From positions 1 to 16,795 of the forward strand of contig CALXQF010000015.1 of assembly GCA_944390505.1 (NCBI GenBank): a stretch of DNA of 16,795 nt, given 5' to 3'. Under the pieces are notes generated by a model. It saw only the letters and a list, made by a program, of their open reading frames with translations, was not told where the DNA came from and searched no databases. The translations under genes were made by a program, and so were the position numbers. Shown here one piece after another: positions 14,467-16,795 of the stretch; within the stretch, counting starts at the first letter, position 1, and the number at the start of each line of letters is the position of its first letter. Origin of the DNA: an uncultured Clostridia bacterium (lineage in GTDB: Bacteria > Bacillota > Clostridia > TANB77 > CAG-508).

Positions 14467-15321
14467 TTATAAATTGTTTTCTTTAGGAGTGGTTGTATTT
14501 GTGCCACAGCCAGTAAACATATTATCCTTATTTTCAACATTTAATATATTCCAACTATCTCCTACATAGATGGTAGCCAAATTGGTGCAATTAGCGAACA
14601 TATTTTCCATATTTATTACATTTTCCGTCTCAAAGCTACTTAAGTCTAAACTCGTTAAGCTCCTACAGCCATCAAACATCCATCCCATGTTTGTTACATT
14701 GCTTGTATTAAAGCTACTTAAGTCCAAACTACTTAAACTACTACATCTGTAAAACATTATAGACATGTCGGTTACTTCGCTCGTATCTAATCTTTCTATG
14801 TTTTCAAATTCAGTTAAATTTTCACAACTATGAAACCAATTAGCCGTTGATAATGGTACTATTTCATCTATAATACTTACTGTTGTTATTGATGTTCTAT
14901 CATTAAACCACGGCGTATCGCTTACGGAATTGCTATCTTCATCTGTCAAATTAGTATATTCTTGTCCTTTTATGTTTCCATATTCTTTTAATACGTTTTT
15001 TCCTTCTATTGGTTCATTTTTAGTACCAAAGCTTAATGTTCCATCATCATATAAAAACACATAAATATCAGTTGCTCTTGGATTTTCTCCCATTATTTCC
15101 ATTAATTCACTTGTTAAATCATTAATTTGTGTTAGTTCATCGTTAATAGCTTCATTCATCTTATTACCGGCATCTTGTGCTTTCTTTATAATTCCATTGT
15201 CACTAAACAAAGTATTAATAGTAACACCTGCTAAAATTAATAAAATTACTATTGTAATAACAAGTGCAATAAGAGTAATACCTCTTTTACCATATTTTAA
15301 TTTTTCTTTTAATTTCTTCAT
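14467..15321 (-). CDS. BspA-type (DUF285) repeat surface protein with pilin-like N-terminus
   Basis: A 284-residue protein. After a short Lys-rich head, KRGITLIALVITIV opens a long hydrophobic helix (about 14-36) resembling a type IV pilin or pseudopilin N-terminus, with cleavage expected before the Ile of GITL. The usual Glu5 of pilins is Ala here. Residues about 174-275 hold roughly 25-residue BspA-type leucine-rich repeats with the pattern LDLSSFxTxNVxNMxxMFxxC (PF03382), linked to adhesion and host surfaces in other bacteria. The end (CGTNTTTPKENNL) has no sorting signal. I chose the ATG at 15319-15321 because AAAGGAAGG lies 9 nt upstream; an ATG 7 codons earlier precedes that site. It is divergent from the XRE gene and has its own promoter and terminator. 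Confidence 0.85.
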   Translation of the reverse strand: MKKLKEKLKYGKRGITLIALVITIVILLILAGVTINTLFSDNGIIKKAQDAGNKMNEAINDELTQINDLTSELMEIMGENPRATDIYVFLYDDGTLSFGTKNEPIEGKNVLKEYGNIKGQEYTNLTDEDSNSVSDTPWFNDRTSITTVSIIDEIVPLSTANWFHSCENLTEFENIERLDTSEVTDMSIMFYRCSSLSSLDLSSFNTSNVTNMGWMFDGCRSLTSLDLSSFETENVINMENMFANCTNLATIYVGDSWNILNVENKDNMFTGCGTNTTTPKENNL

Positions 15322-15414
15322 GATTAAATACCTTCCTTTCATTTTTTCTTTTGATTTTCTAAAAAAATATTATCATATTATAATTTATATAGTTTGGCGA
15401 GTTGAAGTAGTTTC

Positions 15415-15443
15415 ATTATAACATATCAAAATTTTCAATGCAA
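15415..15443 (-). promoter_or_regulatory. Promoter of the BspA-type gene
   Basis: TTGCAT (15438-15443) and TATAAT (15415-15420) on the minus strand, with a 17-bp spacer and a TG one base before the -10 (extended -10). Confidence 0.65.
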
Positions 15444-15457
15444 CAAATTAGTTCGAT

Positions 15458-15488
15458 AAATTGAAAATATTTTATATTTTTTCAATTT
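15458..15488. repeat. Inverted repeat between the BspA-type and XRE genes
   Basis: Perfect 10-bp arms AAATTGAAAA and TTTTCAATTT around an 11-bp AT centre, placed between the divergent genes. It could be an operator for the adjacent XRE protein, but AT-rich inverted repeats also arise by chance. Confidence 0.35.
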
Positions 15489-15561
15489 GCCAAAGTAGTG
15501 CATAATTGCATTTATATATAATTTTATTGATTTTTAAGCTTTTAAAGGAGGATTACTAAAA

Positions 15562-15798
15562 ATGAAATTATCAGATGCAATTAGAAAAAGAATTAAATTT
15601 TATTTAAAAGAAAAGAATATGAATGTATGGAAGTTATGTAAGATGTCTGGAATTCCTTGTTCTACTATTTCAACTTTCATGAGTGCTAAAACAGAGTTAA
15701 TAAAATTGGATACCTTATTACATATTTGTGAAGGATTTGGAATTACTTTAGGAGAATTTTTTACAGATTCAACATTTGATACGGCAGAGCAAGATTAA
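15562..15798 (+). CDS. Small XRE-family HTH transcriptional regulator
   Basis: A 78-residue protein made almost entirely of a Cro/C1-type helix-turn-helix (about residues 5-66). The recognition region NVWKLCKMSGIPCSTISTFM is near 21-40, followed by LDTLLHICEGFGITLGEFF, the usual last helices of this fold. It has no second domain for ligand binding or catalysis. AAAGGAGG lies 10 nt before the ATG. The gene is divergent from the BspA-type surface gene and convergent with the HepT-MNT pair, with which it shares a long terminator. It may control the surface gene or itself; the sequence gives no direct proof. Small solo XRE genes like this are common in Clostridia. Confidence 0.9.
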   Translation: MKLSDAIRKRIKFYLKEKNMNVWKLCKMSGIPCSTISTFMSAKTELIKLDTLLHICEGFGITLGEFFTDSTFDTAEQD

Positions 15799-15802
15799 TA
15801 AT

Positions 15803-15856
15803 AAAAATACGATACTATTTAATAATGAATTTATTATTAAATAGTATCGTATTTTT
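15803..15856. terminator. Long perfect hairpin, bidirectional terminator
   Basis: Two perfect 24-nt arms with a 6-nt loop; the arms begin AAAAATACGATAC and end GTATCGTATTTTT. The A and T tails suit termination in both directions between the convergent XRE and hepT genes. The stem is much longer than a normal terminator. Confidence 0.85.
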
Positions 15857-15885
15857 ATAACTTGTGCAATTTTTTCAATATCTTT

Positions 15886-16302
15886 TTATATTCTTTTCAA
15901 ATTTAAAATTGTGCGTGCAAAATCTAATAAATCATCTAAATGGTTTTCTATTACGTCTTTTAAAATTGCTTCATCTATTTTTTTATAATCATGTACTGCA
16001 ATATTTCTAAAACCTATCATTTTTTTCATATTATCAGCCATTGGCTTTGTAATTAAGCCATTTTTTTGTAGTAGTTCAAAGGCTTCTCTTTTTTCTTGTG
16101 GCACTCCTAATTTTCTACAAGAAACAATATACATAGCAATATCAGTTACTAATTCGCAACTTCTTTGCAAGTTCAGTACAATACTATCTAGCCTTCTATA
16201 ATCATTTAAATTTTCTGGATTGTCTTCATATTCTTCATTAATTCTTTTGATGCATCTTTCTATGCTTTCAAACTTATTTAAAATAACTGCTTCATTTTCC
16301 AT
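15886..16302 (-). CDS. hepT: HepT-like (DUF86) RNase toxin
   Basis: A 138-residue helical HEPN-fold protein of the HepT/DUF86 family. The active-site motif RX4HXY is present as R99-NIAV-H104-D-Y106. In characterised pairs HepT is an RNase toxin that the cognate MNT protein silences by adding AMP to the motif tyrosine. I start at ATG 16300-16302, where AGGGAGGG lies about 8 nt upstream; the frame is open 17 codons further up, but that region overlaps the MNT gene and has no better site. The gene overlaps the end of the MNT gene by 11 nt, which indicates translational coupling. It converges on the XRE gene at the long hairpin. Confidence 0.9.
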   Translation of the reverse strand: MENEAVILNKFESIERCIKRINEEYEDNPENLNDYRRLDSIVLNLQRSCELVTDIAMYIVSCRKLGVPQEKREAFELLQKNGLITKPMADNMKKMIGFRNIAVHDYKKIDEAILKDVIENHLDDLLDFARTILNLKRI

Positions 16303-16687
16303 ATATTGTCCCTCCCTTTTTAATGTTTTCAATGATTGTTTTTCTACTTTCATTTAATTCTAAATATTCACGGAACATGTCCAATTTATATAAATCAAAT
16401 TGAAAACTGTCTTTGAAATATAATACTTTTCCATTCATTAATATTTCATATCGAAAACTATCAGAAATGGTATTTAAATCAATTAAATCAACATCTTTTT
16501 TTAATATTTGTTCTAATTTTTCTGTCATCTCAAAAAGTTGTTTTTTAGTTATGTTTTCATTGCTTTTTATAGCAATATCAACATCGCTATCTTTTCTCTG
16601 GTCTCCACGTGCATAACTACCAAATAGAATAATAGCGTCACAATTAAATTGTTCCTTTAATATATGAATTATTTCTTGAAAATCCAT
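16292..16687 (-). CDS. mntA: MNT-type minimal nucleotidyltransferase antitoxin
   Basis: A 131-residue protein of the minimal nucleotidyltransferase family. The GSX10DXD motif is complete: Gly23-Ser24 in LFGSYARGD, then Asp35 and Asp37 in DSDVDIA, and a later acidic position in DVDLIDL near 65-71 supplies the third carboxylate. In MNT-HepT modules it adds AMP to the HepT tyrosine and so acts as antitoxin. GAGGG lies 7 nt before the ATG. The gene starts 55 nt after the queA stop, with a palindromic element between them and no evident promoter, so it may be read through from queA. Confidence 0.88.
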   Translation of the reverse strand: MDFQEIIHILKEQFNCDAIILFGSYARGDQRKDSDVDIAIKSNENITKKQLFEMTEKLEQILKKDVDLIDLNTISDSFRYEILMNGKVLYFKDSFQFDLYKLDMFREYLELNESRKTIIENIKKGGTIYGK

Positions 16688-16714
16688 TTTTATTCCCTCT
16701 ATTTTTAAATTTTA

Positions 16715-16743
16715 GGACTGAAGGGGACTGTCCCCAATGGTCC
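16715..16743. repeat. Gene-end palindromic element, copy 3 (best conserved)
   Basis: Perfect outer stem GGAC/GTCC and inner stem GGGG/CCCC, separated by symmetric 4-nt internal loops (TGAA and AATG on the plus strand), with a 5-nt loop ACTGT. Its last base on the plus strand is the G of the queA TAG stop on the minus strand. It lies between queA and the MNT gene and has no following T run. Confidence 0.85.
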
Positions 16744-16795
16744 TATTTAATAAACATTGCATCACCAAAACTGAAAAAGCGATACTTTTCTTTTA
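16743..16795 (-). CDS. queA: QueA, C-terminal end (runs off the window)
   Basis: Only the last 16 residues are visible: KEKYRFFSFGDAMFIK followed by TAG at 16743-16745. This matches the conserved C-terminus of S-adenosylmethionine:tRNA ribosyltransferase-isomerase (the YRFFSFGDAM stretch), which converts preQ1 in tRNA to epoxyqueuosine. The call is supported by tgt, the preceding pathway step, further along the same strand. The terminal TAG is shared with a palindromic element. Confidence 0.88.
   Translation of the reverse strand, partial: KEKYRFFSFGDAMFIK

Noticed and set aside
14590..14765. Spaced direct repeats resembling a CRISPR array
   Set aside because: They are the in-frame ~25-residue repeats of the BspA-type protein, not identical repeats with unique spacers.

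Overview
This is an AT-rich stretch of a low-GC Firmicutes chromosome, most likely an uncultured or gut-associated member of Clostridia. That rests on the base composition, AGGAGG-type ribosome binding sites, TTGaca/TATAAT promoters, a BspA-type (DUF285) surface protein with a pilin-like N-terminus, a CmpB-family membrane protein, and tgt close to a TIGR04086 (YrzE-type) membrane protein. The species cannot be named from the sequence.

Layout. At the left edge, on the minus strand, lies the first part of rplU (ribosomal protein L21) with a leader and a sigma-A-type promoter. Just upstream is a compact promoter-to-terminator unit that looks like a small RNA of about 100 nt. Next, on the minus strand, come a MacB/LolD-type ABC ATPase and a large FtsX-type permease with a coiled coil of about 300 residues, then a hicB-hicA toxin-antitoxin pair with a palindrome over its -10. 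Two hotdog-fold acyl thioesterases follow on the plus strand. The second overlaps tail to tail with a CmpB-family membrane gene, which sits directly downstream of argS; pfk lies further upstream on the same strand.

The right half is a queuosine-tRNA region on the minus strand: the end of queA at the window edge, then tgt, a membrane-anchored copper-amine-oxidase-N-like/WG-repeat protein, and a TIGR04086 membrane protein. Firmicutes often carry queA-tgt-yajC-TIGR04086 close together. Here an accessory block (MNT-HepT toxin-antitoxin pair, XRE regulator, BspA-type surface protein) separates queA from tgt, and the WG-repeat gene sits where yajC would be expected.

The most unusual structure is a family of three near-palindromic elements of about 29 bp at 397-425, 10813-10840 and 16715-16743. 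Each lies at the 3' end of a minus-strand gene, and in two of them the element's first base is also the last base of the TAG stop codon. No CRISPR array, tRNA, rRNA or transposase gene was seen. I did not find an obviously new multi-gene system. The best candidates for undescribed biology are the gene-end palindromes, the small RNA next to rplU, and the accessory block inside the queuosine region.
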